Source of the DNA: VRUE01 sp963702035
Lineage (GTDB): Bacteria; Actinomycetota; Thermoleophilia; Solirubrobacterales; 70-9
Reading direction: 5' to 3'
DNA: 64,000 bases
Assembly (NCBI GenBank): GCA_963702035.1
Contig: OY969700.1
Coordinates: forward strand, 2,542,001 to 2,606,000
The notes beneath the pieces were generated by a model that saw nothing but the letters and a program-made list of their open reading frames with translations, searched no databases and was not told the DNA's origin. Position 1 is the stretch's first letter; every line of letters begins with the position of its first letter. Of this stretch, positions 32,025-40,461 are shown in pieces. Position numbers and translations under genes: made by a program.

Positions 32025-32314
32025 TGCGGGCAGACTACGACAGCGAGGCCGATGCTCTCGACATCGAACTTTTTCGGTTCGAGCGCCTTGAACGCCAAGA
32101 TTCGGTTCACGACACCTACTGCCAAGTTGGGTTCGCGGGCGGCAAGCCGTCCAGCATCGAGGTGCTCACTCCGGCTGACCACCTCGATCTACTCGACGTA
32201 GTAGCCGATCGTTACCACCTGGACGGTCTAGCGCTGCGTGCCGCGGCCCAGGCAGCCCTCGCGGCCCCCGATCGGGTGGTCGAGCTCGAAGTGGCCGCAC
32301 GAGTCGCTGTCTGA
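32024..32314 (+). CDS. DUF2283-family protein, partner of the DUF4258 gene
   Basis: The 96-residue protein starts MRADYDSEADALDIELFRFERLERQDSVHDTYCQVGFAGGKPSSIEVL. The 'YDxEADALxI' opening is the DUF2283 signature. The C-terminal 30 residues extend beyond the usual domain (LRAAAQAALAAPDRVVELEVAARVAV). It is translated from an ATG overlapping the DUF4258 stop. As the second gene of the pair it would be the antitoxin if the module is a toxin-antitoxin system. Confidence 0.75.
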   Translation: MRADYDSEADALDIELFRFERLERQDSVHDTYCQVGFAGGKPSSIEVLTPADHLDLLDVVADRYHLDGLALRAAAQAALAAPDRVVELEVAARVAV

Positions 32315-32375
32315 CGAGCCACCGGCGATTTACGCCACCGGTTGACGCCGCCGCCTTCGCCATTACCATCGCGGT

Positions 32376-33437
32376 GTGCCGGTCAGACTTCGATGGACTT
32401 TCGGGTTGGCGTTGCTGGTCGTTCTCCTCGCCGTTCCGGCGATGGCTGAGGCGACGCTTGTCTTCTCTCGTAACCCGCTCAACCCCAGCGTCTGGTCGGC
32501 GGCGAACGACGGCTCCGGGGCGCGGCGGCTCGTGGCGGGATCCAATCCGCGGGTCTCGCCCGATGGCAAGATAGTCGCCTTTCTCCATCAGGGGAAAGGG
32601 CGCTCCGCCCAGCCCGAACTTATGCTGGTGCCCGCGGACGGCAGTGCGCCGGTGAGCGGGTTGGCGGTCGGCTGGCGCGAAACCTCGGTCTTCGACTGGT
32701 CGCCCGACTCGACCTTGATCGCCGCCGTGCTCGGCCCCGAACTCGGCGCCAAGCACCTGGTCCTGATCGACACGGTCACCGGCGCTCAGCAGATGATCGC
32801 GCGCGGCTTCTTCTCGGGCGTCAGCTTCGCGCCCGGAGGCGGAGCGCTCGTTTACGGCAGGGCGGCGAGCGAAAGCTTCCCGCCCCGCAGCGACGTCTAC
32901 AGGTATGACATCCGCCTCCCGGGCATGCCCGACGCGCAGGCTCCGCAGCTGAATCACCGCCTGACTACCGACCGACGCTCCGGCTATCCGCTCTGGAGCC
33001 CCAACGGCGGGATCGTCTTCGTCAGGCAGCTCGGCGCCAGGAAGCGGCGCTACGTCCCCAAGAACGAGTTGTTCAGGATGAATCTCGCGGGCGAAAGGGT
33101 GCGGCAGCTCACCCACTCGAAGGTCAGCCCGCTCGCCCAGGGCCTCTTCCCGACTGCCTGGTCGGCCAACGGCCGTCGGCTGCTCGCCCAGTTCGAGGGC
33201 CAGGACCTCAGCTACGCGGTCACCGTCAATGCCCGCACCGGCGCCCAGCGCCCGCTGGTCGAAGCGACCGAGCAGGGCGTCCTCGGTGCCGCGCTCTCCG
33301 CCAACGGCAACTTCGTCCTCGCCACCACCGGTGGTTTCGATCCGGCCAATCGCCATAACGTCGTCAGCATCCCCTGGCGCGGCGGCCACCCGACCGTGCT
33401 CGCCAAGAACGCTTCCGAACCCAGCTGGGGCGGATAG
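32376..33437 (+). CDS. exported TolB-like beta-propeller protein
   Basis: The 353-residue protein has a signal peptide (MPVRLRWTFGLALLVVLLAVPAMAEA, cleavage probably after AEA) and repeated propeller blades with SPDG/SPDS/SPNG-type turns (NPRVSPDGKIVAFLHQG, FDWSPDSTLIAAVL, YPLWSPNGGIVFVRQ, TAWSANGRRLLAQF, AALSANGNFVLATTGG). It resembles TolB/WD40-like PD40 proteins. The start is GTG 32376. It stands alone between the restriction island and the cupin gene; the role is unknown, probably protein binding outside the membrane. Confidence 0.85.
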   Translation: MPVRLRWTFGLALLVVLLAVPAMAEATLVFSRNPLNPSVWSAANDGSGARRLVAGSNPRVSPDGKIVAFLHQGKGRSAQPELMLVPADGSAPVSGLAVGWRETSVFDWSPDSTLIAAVLGPELGAKHLVLIDTVTGAQQMIARGFFSGVSFAPGGGALVYGRAASESFPPRSDVYRYDIRLPGMPDAQAPQLNHRLTTDRRSGYPLWSPNGGIVFVRQLGARKRRYVPKNELFRMNLAGERVRQLTHSKVSPLAQGLFPTAWSANGRRLLAQFEGQDLSYAVTVNARTGAQRPLVEATEQGVLGAALSANGNFVLATTGGFDPANRHNVVSIPWRGGHPTVLAKNASEPSWGG

Positions 33438-33450
33438 GCGCGGGCTCCCG

Positions 33451-33825
33451 ATGCCAGGCGGCTTCACGATCAAGCACCGCGACGAGTTCGAGGCGATGGA
33501 GGGCTCGGGCGAGGCGACCTGGAGGCTGGCGCGCAAAGCGCTCGGCACCTCGGCCTTCGGCTTCAACCTGGTCGAGATCGCGCCGGGCGGGCAGATCCCC
33601 GAGCACAACGAGGCGCAGAGCGGCCAGGTCGAGCTCTACGCGATCCTCGAAGGCGACGCGGTGCTCAAGATCGAGGGTGAGGAGCATCCGGCGCCGGCCG
33701 GCACCTTCGCCTCGATCGAGCCGCCCGCCGGGCGCACCATCCTCAACCGTTCCGACGCCCCCGTGACCGCCCTGCTGATCGGCGTCCACCCCGAGGGCGA
33801 CTACGCGCCGCCCTCCTTTGCCTGA
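33451..33825 (+). CDS. cupin-domain protein
   Basis: The 124-residue protein contains a single cupin barrel: FNLVEIAPGGQIPEHNEAQSGQVELYAILEGDAVLKIEGEEHPAPAGTFASIEPPAGRTILNRS. The usual second metal histidine of motif 1 is replaced by Asn/Glu (PEHNEAQSGQVE), so metal binding is uncertain. The function is unknown; small cupins range from sugar epimerases to regulators. It lies 13 bp after the propeller gene, so co-transcription is likely. Confidence 0.8.
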   Translation: MPGGFTIKHRDEFEAMEGSGEATWRLARKALGTSAFGFNLVEIAPGGQIPEHNEAQSGQVELYAILEGDAVLKIEGEEHPAPAGTFASIEPPAGRTILNRSDAPVTALLIGVHPEGDYAPPSFA

Positions 33826-33840
33826 CGACTGAACCCTTTA

Positions 33841-33856
33841 CCCCCGCATATGGGGG
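33841..33856 (+). terminator. short hairpin after cupin gene
   Basis: CCCCC-gcatat-GGGGG follows the cupin stop by 15 bp and precedes the gltB promoter. It is followed by CAAAAGG rather than a T-run, so termination efficiency is uncertain. Confidence 0.4.
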
Positions 33857-33872
33857 CAAAAGGCGCACTCGC

Positions 33873-33901
33873 TGGATCGGCGGGCCTGCCCGCCCTATAA
33901 T
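33873..33901 (+). promoter_or_regulatory. gltB promoter with palindrome filling the spacer
   Basis: A perfect TATAAT (33896-33901) is the only consensus -10 I see in this part of the window. The -35 candidate TGGATC (33873-33878) is 17 bp upstream. The spacer is almost entirely the palindrome GGCGGG-CCTG-CCCGCC (33879-33894), which could be an operator controlling access of RNA polymerase. The predicted transcript would have a leader of about 55 nt before the gltB start. Confidence 0.55.
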
Positions 33902-33963
33902 CCGGCAACTCGTCAACCCGTCGCGCGCCCGCTCGGAGAAGGCGCGGAAACCGGGAGGTCAAG

Positions 33964-36900
33964 ATGTCCGATACCCAGTCCCGTGAGCTTCACGGCGAGG
34001 GCGGCCCCGTCCGCTACTCGCCAGAGCGTGCCTACCGGCCGCTCGTCTCGCCGCCAAGCGTCGAGGACAAGGACGCCTGTGCGATCTACGCCTCGGTGCG
34101 CAAGGACGCGACGCCGAGCCACGAACCGATCGAACGCGCGATACCGGCGCTGCAGAAGATGCTCCACCGCGCGGGCAACGTCGACGGCGAGGGGGACGGC
34201 TGTGGGCTCCTGCTCGACATCCCGCGCAAGATCTGGGCCGAGGAGGTCCGCACCGGCGGCCACGACCCCTCGCTGACCCTCGACGACGCCTTCGCCGTCG
34301 CCCACGTCTTCATCGAACGCTCGCAGGACCTGGAGAAGGTCCAGCACGACGCCCGCGAGCTGCTCGGCCAGGGTGGCTTCCGCGTCCTCGCCGAGCGGAT
34401 CGGCGTCGTCGACTCGCCGGCGCTCGGCCCGACCGCGCGCGAGGAGGAGCCGCACTTCTGGCAAATCGCCGGCCTCGTCGCCGACGCCAAGCACCGCGAC
34501 CGCGTCCTCTTCGACCTGCTGATCGAGCTCGAGCGCGAGCTCGGCGTCCACGTCCCCTCGATCTCGGCGACGATCTGCGTCTACAAGGTGATGGGCGCGC
34601 CGAACATCCTCGGCGAGTACTACCCCGACCTGCGCGACGAGCGCTTCGAGACGATCGGCGCCTTCGGCCACAACCGCTACTCGACCAACACCTGGCCCTC
34701 GTTCAAACGGGTCCAGCCCTTCTCGGTGCTCGGCCACAACGGTGAGATCAACACGGTCGAACAGCTGCGCCAAGAGGCGCGCATGCTCGGCGTCCCGATC
34801 CAGCCCGGCTCCTCGGACTCCCAGGACCTCAACCAGACGATCGCCACCCTGGTCAACCGCGACGGGCTCAGCCTCGCCGAGGCGATGGAGATGGTCGTGC
34901 CGCCGATCGTCAACGAGATCCGCGCCCTGCCCGAGGACCTGCACCGCTTCTACATGTACCTGCGCCAGGCGATGGGTCCCTTCGCCCAGGGGCCGGTGGC
35001 GCTGATCGCCCGCCACAGCGACGAGTGCGTCTTCTCCGCCGACGCGCTGGGACTGCGCCCGCTCTGGCAGGTCGAGACCGGCGAGGACTTCGTCTTCAGC
35101 TCCGAGCCCGGTGTCGTCGCCGTCAGCGAGATGGTCTCCGAGCCGAAGCCGCTCGCCCCCGGCGAGAAGGCGATGGTCTCGATCGACCGCGAGGCGAGGC
35201 ACTCGATTCTGCATTCCCACGACGCGATGCTGCGCATCGTCTGCGACCGCTGGCTGGCCCGCAACGGCGCCGAGCAGGCCGGGCCGTATGACCGCGCGCT
35301 GGAGACCGGCGGCCCGCTCGAGGGCACCGACGTGCCCGGTTACTCGGGCGCCGGTCCCGAAGAGCCGGTCAAGGTCGATGACCGCATCCTCGCCGGCTTC
35401 GGCTGGCAGCGCGACGACGTCAAACTGGTCCAGCAGATGGCCTCCAACGGGGCCGAGCCGGTCGGCTCGCTCGGCTACGACGGACCGCTCGCGGCGCTCT
35501 CGCCCGAGCGCCAGAACCTCGCCGACTACTTCAAGGAGACGGTCGCCGTCGTCACCAACCCGGCGATCGACCGCGAGCGTGAGATGGAGCACTTCTCGAC
35601 CCGAACGGTCTTCGGCCGCCGCCCCTCGATCGACGCCGCCGGCGAGGACACGGGCACGATCGAGACTTCCTTCCCGGTGATCCTCGGCGGCCATCACGGC
35701 CTGGCGCCGCTCTCCGACAAGACCTACCGCGGGATCGCCCGCGAGCACCAGACCTACCTGCTCGAGGACCTCTGGGAGGAGTTCCGCGGACGCGCCGGAG
35801 CCGTCGACATCTCGCTACTCGAGTCGGAGACGACCCGTGGGGCGATCGCGCGGATCAAGCAGGAGGCGGTAAAGAAGGTCCGCGACGGCGCCGAGTTGCT
35901 GGTTCTGACCGACCGCACCGTCTACGACGCCGAGCGGCGCTACCTCGACCCCCATCTCGCGACCTCGGCGGTCGACCAGGCGCTGAAGCAGTTCCGGGTC
36001 GAGCCGGGCGAGGAGAACCTGCGCCGGCGCTGCGGCATCGTCCTGCGTTCGGCGGCGATCCGCAACGTCCACGACACGATGCTGGCCCTCGGCCTCGGCG
36101 CCAACGGCGTCTGCCCCTACACGATGGTCGAGGTGATCTGCGTCGAGGACTACCGCAAGGACATCGGCAACCTCTGCGCGGCGCTCGCCAAGGGGATCGA
36201 GAAAGTGATCTCGACGATCGGGATCCACGAGGTGCGCGGCTACGCCCGCCAGTTCTCCTCGATCGGGGTGAAGCCCGAGCTCGCGGAGATCTTCCAGACC
36301 GAGGCCTTCGCCGCCTCCGAGAAGGCGGGCATCGGCTTCGACGGCCTCGACGAGTCGAGCAACGAGCGGACCCGCATCCTCGGCAGCGACGAGCCGGCAA
36401 AACCGGCGAAGACCTTCCGCTTCTATCCCAAGGTCTACAAGGCGGCGATCGCCACCGCCAACGGCTCGGGGTCCTACGAGGAATATTCCGAGAAGGTGCG
36501 CGACCTCGAGGCGCAGAGCCCGATCTCGATGCGCCACATCATGGGCCTGAAGGGCGACCGCGATCCGGTCGACCCGGCCACGGTCGACGCCGGCGTCGGC
36601 CACCACGACTACCCCGTGGTGATCTCCTCGATGAGCTTCGGCTCGCAGTCCGAGCCCGCCTTTCGCGCCTACGCCGAGGCGGCGAAATCGATCAACGTCC
36701 TCTGCGTCAACGGCGAGGGCGGCGAGATCCGCGACATGTACGGGCACTACCGCAAGTGGCGCGGCCAGCAGGTCGCCTCGGGCCGCTTCGGCGTCTCGGC
36801 GGAGATGATCAACTCCTCCTATCTGGCCGAGATCAAGATCGGCCAGGGCGCCAAGCCCGGCGAGGGCGGCCACCTGCCCGGCAAGAAGGTCTCCGAGAAG

Positions 36901-38637
36901 GTCGCCGCCGCCCGTAACGCGGCGCCCGGCACCGACCTGATCTCGCCCTCCAACAACCACGACCTCTACTCGATCGAGGACCTGGCCGAGCTGATCGACG
37001 AGCTGAAGACGGTCAATCCGGACGTGCGCGTCTCGGTCAAGGTCCCGGTGGTGCCGAACATCGGCACGATCGGCCTCGGCATCGCCAAGGCGGGCGCCGA
37101 CATCATCACCCTCTCCGGCTTCGAGGGCGGCACCGGTGCGGCGCGCCAGCACGCGCTGCGCCACGTCGGCCTGCCCTCCGACATCGGCACCCGCGCCGTG
37201 CACCGGGCGCTGATGGAGGCCGGCCTGCGCAACCGCGTCGAGATCTGGGCGGACGGCGGCTACCGGACCGGTCACGACGTCGTCAAGCTGCACTGCCTCG
37301 GCGCCAACCGGGTCGGCTTCGGCACCCTGGCGATGGTCAGCCTCGGCTGCACGATCTGCCGCGGTTGCCAGCTCGATACCTGCCACGTCGGCATCGCGAC
37401 CCAGATCGAGACGGTCGAGCAGGCCCAGGATCACGGCCTGAAGAAGTTCACCCCGCAGGAGGTCGACGTCGCCGCCGAGAGCTGCGCCCGCTTCTTCGCG
37501 GCGATGGGCGAGGAGGTCAAGCAGGTCGTCGCCTCGCTCGGCTACGACCGCGCCCAGGACCTCGTCGGCCGCTACGACCTGCTCGAGCAGGTCTCCCACC
37601 ACGACCAGATCGACCTGGCGCCGCTGATCACTCCGCTGGAGGAGTTCCTCGACCTCGAGCCGATCGACCTGCCGGTGGCCGAGGAGGTGGCCGACGAGCG
37701 CGCCGAAGCGGGGCTCGTCGTCGCCCGTCCGATCCGCATGGAGACCAAGCAGGCCTCGGCCCAGATCGGCGCCCTCGCCGGCGAAGTCTGCTCCGGTCAC
37801 ACCGTCACCAGCCACTTCCCGCGCGCGACCGACGCCAACGACCGGGTGCTCGGTACCGAGCTGGCCGGGGCGATCGCCCGCTCGCGCATCTTCGACGGCG
37901 GGCCCGAGTCAAACGAGGACGTGCTCGCCGATCTCGAGTTCAACGGTGGCTCGGTCGCCGGCCAGGGCCTCGGCGCCTTCAACGCCTACGGCGTCTCGAT
38001 CCGGGTCGAGGGCGGCGCCCAGGACGGCGTCGGCAAGGCGATGCTGGGCGGCAGCCTCGCCGTGCTCAAGGGCAAGGGGGCCAAGGGCCAGCGCCTCAAC
38101 GGCTCGGTCGGCAAGTCGTTCGCCTACGGCGCCCAGCGCGGTCGCCTCTTCGTCCAGGGCTCTGCCGACTCGCGCTTCTGCATCCGCCTCTCCGGCGCCG
38201 ACGTGGTCCTGGCCGGCGAGCCGGCGGAAGAGATCGACGACCGCCGCGGCTGCGTCGTCGACCGCGCCAACGCCAAGGGCTTCGCCTTCGAGTACATGAC
38301 CTCCGGCCGTGCGGTCGTGCTCGGCGACCTCGGCCCCTGGGCCTGCGCCGGGATGACCGGCGGCCGCGTCTACGTCCGCCACAACGCCTTCGGCATCGAC
38401 CGCCCGGCGATCGAAGCCCGCCTGGGCGAGGGCGCCAAAGTCGAGCTCAAGGACCTCGACTCCGAGGCCCTGCTCGACATCGACGATCTGCTCAGCCACT
38501 ACGGCGACGAGCTGCGGGCGACCGGTCAGGACGAGGAGGCCGAGCGGATGACCGCCATGGCCGCCGACGCGACAAGCAACTTCCTGATGATCGTCCCCCA
38601 CAAGGTCCAGGCAGACCCGAGCATCTCGACCGAGTGA
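33964..38637 (+). CDS. gltB: glutamate synthase large subunit
   Basis: The 1557-residue protein has the type II glutamine amidotransferase domain, with the probable nucleophile Cys39 in VEDKDACAIYASVRK after a cleavable propeptide. The central and FMN-binding domains follow (GVGHHDYPVVISSMSFGSQSEPAFRAYAEAAKSI and SGFEGGTGAARQHALRHVGLP). The 3Fe-4S cysteine cluster is CTICRGCQLDTCHVGIATQ at about residues 1128-1146, and the C-terminal glycine-rich GXGXG beta-helix runs from about residue 1250. It makes glutamate from glutamine and 2-oxoglutarate. A strong GGGAGGT ribosome binding site precedes ATG 33964. The NADPH-oxidising small subunit is not next to it, so electrons must come from a gltD elsewhere or from ferredoxin. 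Confidence 0.96.
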   Translation: MSDTQSRELHGEGGPVRYSPERAYRPLVSPPSVEDKDACAIYASVRKDATPSHEPIERAIPALQKMLHRAGNVDGEGDGCGLLLDIPRKIWAEEVRTGGHDPSLTLDDAFAVAHVFIERSQDLEKVQHDARELLGQGGFRVLAERIGVVDSPALGPTAREEEPHFWQIAGLVADAKHRDRVLFDLLIELERELGVHVPSISATICVYKVMGAPNILGEYYPDLRDERFETIGAFGHNRYSTNTWPSFKRVQPFSVLGHNGEINTVEQLRQEARMLGVPIQPGSSDSQDLNQTIATLVNRDGLSLAEAMEMVVPPIVNEIRALPEDLHRFYMYLRQAMGPFAQGPVALIARHSDECVFSADALGLRPLWQVETGEDFVFSSEPGVVAVSEMVSEPKPLAPGEKAMVSIDREARHSILHSHDAMLRIVCDRWLARNGAEQAGPYDRALETGGPLEGTDVPGYSGAGPEEPVKVDDRILAGFGWQRDDVKLVQQMASNGAEPVGSLGYDGPLAALSPERQNLADYFKETVAVVTNPAIDREREMEHFSTRTVFGRRPSIDAAGEDTGTIETSFPVILGGHHGLAPLSDKTYRGIAREHQTYLLEDLWEEFRGRAGAVDISLLESETTRGAIARIKQEAVKKVRDGAELLVLTDRTVYDAERRYLDPHLATSAVDQALKQFRVEPGEENLRRRCGIVLRSAAIRNVHDTMLALGLGANGVCPYTMVEVICVEDYRKDIGNLCAALAKGIEKVISTIGIHEVRGYARQFSSIGVKPELAEIFQTEAFAASEKAGIGFDGLDESSNERTRILGSDEPAKPAKTFRFYPKVYKAAIATANGSGSYEEYSEKVRDLEAQSPISMRHIMGLKGDRDPVDPATVDAGVGHHDYPVVISSMSFGSQSEPAFRAYAEAAKSINVLCVNGEGGEIRDMYGHYRKWRGQQVASGRFGVSAEMINSSYLAEIKIGQGAKPGEGGHLPGKKVSEKVAAARNAAPGTDLISPSNNHDLYSIEDLAELIDELKTVNPDVRVSVKVPVVPNIGTIGLGIAKAGADIITLSGFEGGTGAARQHALRHVGLPSDIGTRAVHRALMEAGLRNRVEIWADGGYRTGHDVVKLHCLGANRVGFGTLAMVSLGCTICRGCQLDTCHVGIATQIETVEQAQDHGLKKFTPQEVDVAAESCARFFAAMGEEVKQVVASLGYDRAQDLVGRYDLLEQVSHHDQIDLAPLITPLEEFLDLEPIDLPVAEEVADERAEAGLVVARPIRMETKQASAQIGALAGEVCSGHTVTSHFPRATDANDRVLGTELAGAIARSRIFDGGPESNEDVLADLEFNGGSVAGQGLGAFNAYGVSIRVEGGAQDGVGKAMLGGSLAVLKGKGAKGQRLNGSVGKSFAYGAQRGRLFVQGSADSRFCIRLSGADVVLAGEPAEEIDDRRGCVVDRANAKGFAFEYMTSGRAVVLGDLGPWACAGMTGGRVYVRHNAFGIDRPAIEARLGEGAKVELKDLDSEALLDIDDLLSHYGDELRATGQDEEAERMTAMAADATSNFLMIVPHKVQADPSISTE

Positions 38638-38644
38638 TGTGGTC

Positions 38645-38747
38645 GGGGGTCCAGTGACCCTCCCCCGGAGGCCGTCGCGCAGCTGACTTCATGGCCAGGG
38701 TTCGGGCGTGGTCCCGGGAGCCTCCGTGGGAGGGTCACTGGACCCCC
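38645..38747. repeat. long inverted repeat, family 1 copy G
   Basis: Arms of 28 nt (38645-38672 and 38720-38747) pair at all but one position. The core (38673-38719) is related to the reverse complement of the copy A core at 2527-2574, sharing CGTCGCGCAGCTG and GGCGTGGT blocks, while the arms are unrelated in sequence. It lies 8 bp after the gltB stop and before a convergent gene. Confidence 0.9.
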
Positions 38748-38779
38748 TTCCGGGCTGTCCAGGTCGAGATGGGCTTCTC

Positions 38780-39148
38780 CTATCTGGAGCTGGTGCGCGT
38801 CAGGAGATCGGCAATTGCGCGGACCTCACGCAGAAGGCCGTCGAGCATCGCCTCGGTGTTGGTGTGGATGCGCCACTCGGCGTGCTGGCGGTCCTGCTCG
38901 ACCTGATCGATGCGGCGCTCTAGCTTGTTGAGGCGCTTGTCGGTGCGCTTCTCGCTCTTGCGGAGTCGCTGCTTTACGTAGAGCCTGGTGTCCTCGCGTA
39001 GGGCGTCCAGCTCTCGTTGTAGCTCGGCATCCCCGTTGCCCTGCTCGGCGAGCATCTCCTCTACGCCGCTGCGGACGCGCTCTATCTCTTCGTGCAGGCG
39101 CTGGCGAGCCTGCTCGGCGGCGATCGAGGGATCTTGGGCAGAGTCCAT
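38780..39148 (-). CDS. coiled-coil hypothetical protein
   Basis: The 122-residue protein is predicted to be almost entirely helical with heptad-like charged repeats (AEQARQRLHEEIERVRSGVEEMLAEQ, LQRELDALREDTRLYVKQRLRKSEKRTDKRLNKLERRIDQVEQDRQHAEWRIH). No enzymatic motif or membrane segment is present. ATG 39148 was preferred to GTG 39157. The gene shares its strand with the FHA protein upstream (51-bp gap) and could be co-transcribed; the function is unknown. Confidence 0.75.
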   Translation of the reverse strand: MDSAQDPSIAAEQARQRLHEEIERVRSGVEEMLAEQGNGDAELQRELDALREDTRLYVKQRLRKSEKRTDKRLNKLERRIDQVEQDRQHAEWRIHTNTEAMLDGLLREVRAIADLLTRTSSR

Positions 39149-39199
39149 GGCGCCCACTCTACGGGCGCCGTAGGCCGGAATTTGCGCGGATTGCCCGGT

Positions 39200-39826
39200 T
39201 CAGCCTTCGAGCGCGAAGAGGCGGTAGCGCCCGATCGCCAGCTCGTCGCCGTCGCCCAGCTTGCCCCACTCGACCAGATCGGCGTTGACGAAGACGCCGT
39301 TGAGGCTGCGGTCGTCGAGGACGCGCAGCGACTCGCCTGGTTCGGAGACGATCAATGCGTGGCGGCGGGAGACGCTGGGGTCGTCGAGGCGAAGGTCGGC
39401 GGTGACGCTGCGGCCGATCCTGGTCCAGCCGTGCTCGATCTCGAAGTCGAGAGCCTCGCCGTCGTCGCGGCAGATCAGGTGCCGGCTGCCGGGGACGAGG
39501 CCCGCACGCGCCTCGTCGAGCCAGCTCGCTGGGGTCGGCTCGGTCGCGATCTCGAACTCCGCCGTCGTCTGGCCGTGCTCCTGCATCGACTCGAAGATCG
39601 AGTCGAGCCTGAAGCTGGAGGATCCGCAGCGGGGGCACTCGGGAAGGCTGTCGTCCTCGTGCAGCGCAAGCTGAGAGCCGCACTCGACACAGAAGTAGGT
39701 GCCCGGACCAGGGAAGGTCCCGGCGGCACAGTTGTCAGAAACGGAGGTGGGGGTGAGACTGGTGGCGATGTCAACTCCTTCCGCCGTTGGGAAACCGATC
39801 CTAGCCCCCTGGATATGGCTCGGCAT
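39200..39826 (-). CDS. zinc-ribbon FHA-domain protein
   Basis: The protein has a zinc ribbon (FCVECGSQLALHEDDSLPECPRCGSSSF), a linker and a C-terminal FHA domain with the phosphothreonine-binding signature GRSVTADLRLDDPSVSRRHALI and SLNGVFVNADLV. FHA domains bind phosphothreonine peptides, so it probably works with a Ser/Thr kinase. The start is uncertain: ATG 39826 lies only about 9 nt after a promoter-like TTGACG (39868-39863) and TATAGC (39847-39842). A strong AAGGAG (39780-39775) instead stands 5 nt before an ATC codon at 39769-39767, so a non-AUG start there is possible. Confidence 0.85.
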   Translation of the reverse strand: MPSHIQGARIGFPTAEGVDIATSLTPTSVSDNCAAGTFPGPGTYFCVECGSQLALHEDDSLPECPRCGSSSFRLDSIFESMQEHGQTTAEFEIATEPTPASWLDEARAGLVPGSRHLICRDDGEALDFEIEHGWTRIGRSVTADLRLDDPSVSRRHALIVSEPGESLRVLDDRSLNGVFVNADLVEWGKLGDGDELAIGRYRLFALEG

Positions 39827-39916
39827 CCGGGTTTTGCCGCAGCTATACCCAGGATTGGGCGTCGTCAAACCCCGAGCCTCGCCCGTCGCGGAGCCCGACT
39901 AGAATCGCGCCCTCGC

Positions 39917-40435
39917 ATGGGCCCCGTCAGCGCAGAGATCGAGATCGACGTTCTCCGTGAGCGCGTCTTCGAGACGATCGCCGACCTGGCGCGCCGACCC
40001 TCCTTCACCGATCACTTCCTCAGCGGCTTCCACCTGACCCGGATCGAGTCGAGTGGGATCGGCGCCGGGGCGCGGTTCCGCGTCGCTTCACCGCTGCGAA
40101 AGGTCTGGATGGATACGGCGATCGTCGAGCTGGAGCCGCCGCACAAGCTGATCGAGCGGGGTCGTGGCGGACGCGGCAACCGGATCCCCACGACCACGGT
40201 CTGGGAGCTGACCGAGGGCACCGGTTCGCTGACCAGGGTCCGTGTCTCCCACTGGACCGAGCCGTCGAACCCTCTCGACAGGGTCCTGGAGGTGCTTGCC
40301 GCCAACTCGGCCTCCGCGCAGCGTGGCTGGCGCACGGCGCTGCGTCGGCTTCGCGACCAGCTCGAGAGCGGCGAAGCCGCGACCGCTCCGGTTGCCGTGG
40401 CGGGAGGCAACCCTCACGCGACCGGCATCCCGTAG
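39917..40435 (+). CDS. SRPBCC (START-like) family protein
   Basis: The 172-residue protein begins MGPVSAEIEIDVLRERVFETIADLARRPSFTDHFLSGFHLTRIESSGIGAGARFRV and continues with beta strands and a long C-terminal helix (SASAQRGWRTALRRLRDQLESGE), the helix-grip fold of polyketide-cyclase/START-like proteins. These bind hydrophobic ligands; no specific ligand can be inferred. It is divergent from the FHA gene and 26 bp upstream of a lipoprotein gene. Confidence 0.82.
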   Translation: MGPVSAEIEIDVLRERVFETIADLARRPSFTDHFLSGFHLTRIESSGIGAGARFRVASPLRKVWMDTAIVELEPPHKLIERGRGGRGNRIPTTTVWELTEGTGSLTRVRVSHWTEPSNPLDRVLEVLAANSASAQRGWRTALRRLRDQLESGEAATAPVAVAGGNPHATGIP

Positions 40436-40461
40436 GCCCGCTTAATAGACTCTCGCCGCCG

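Noticed and set aside
33902..33963. gltB leader considered as a glutamine or other riboswitch
   Set aside because: About 55 nt long and without the conserved glnA-type or other class motifs I could recognise.
33913..37815. Two very long open frames on the minus strand (611 and 666 codons) opposite gltB
   Set aside because: They mirror the codon bias of gltB in high-GC DNA, show no domain, and gltB on the plus strand is unmistakable.
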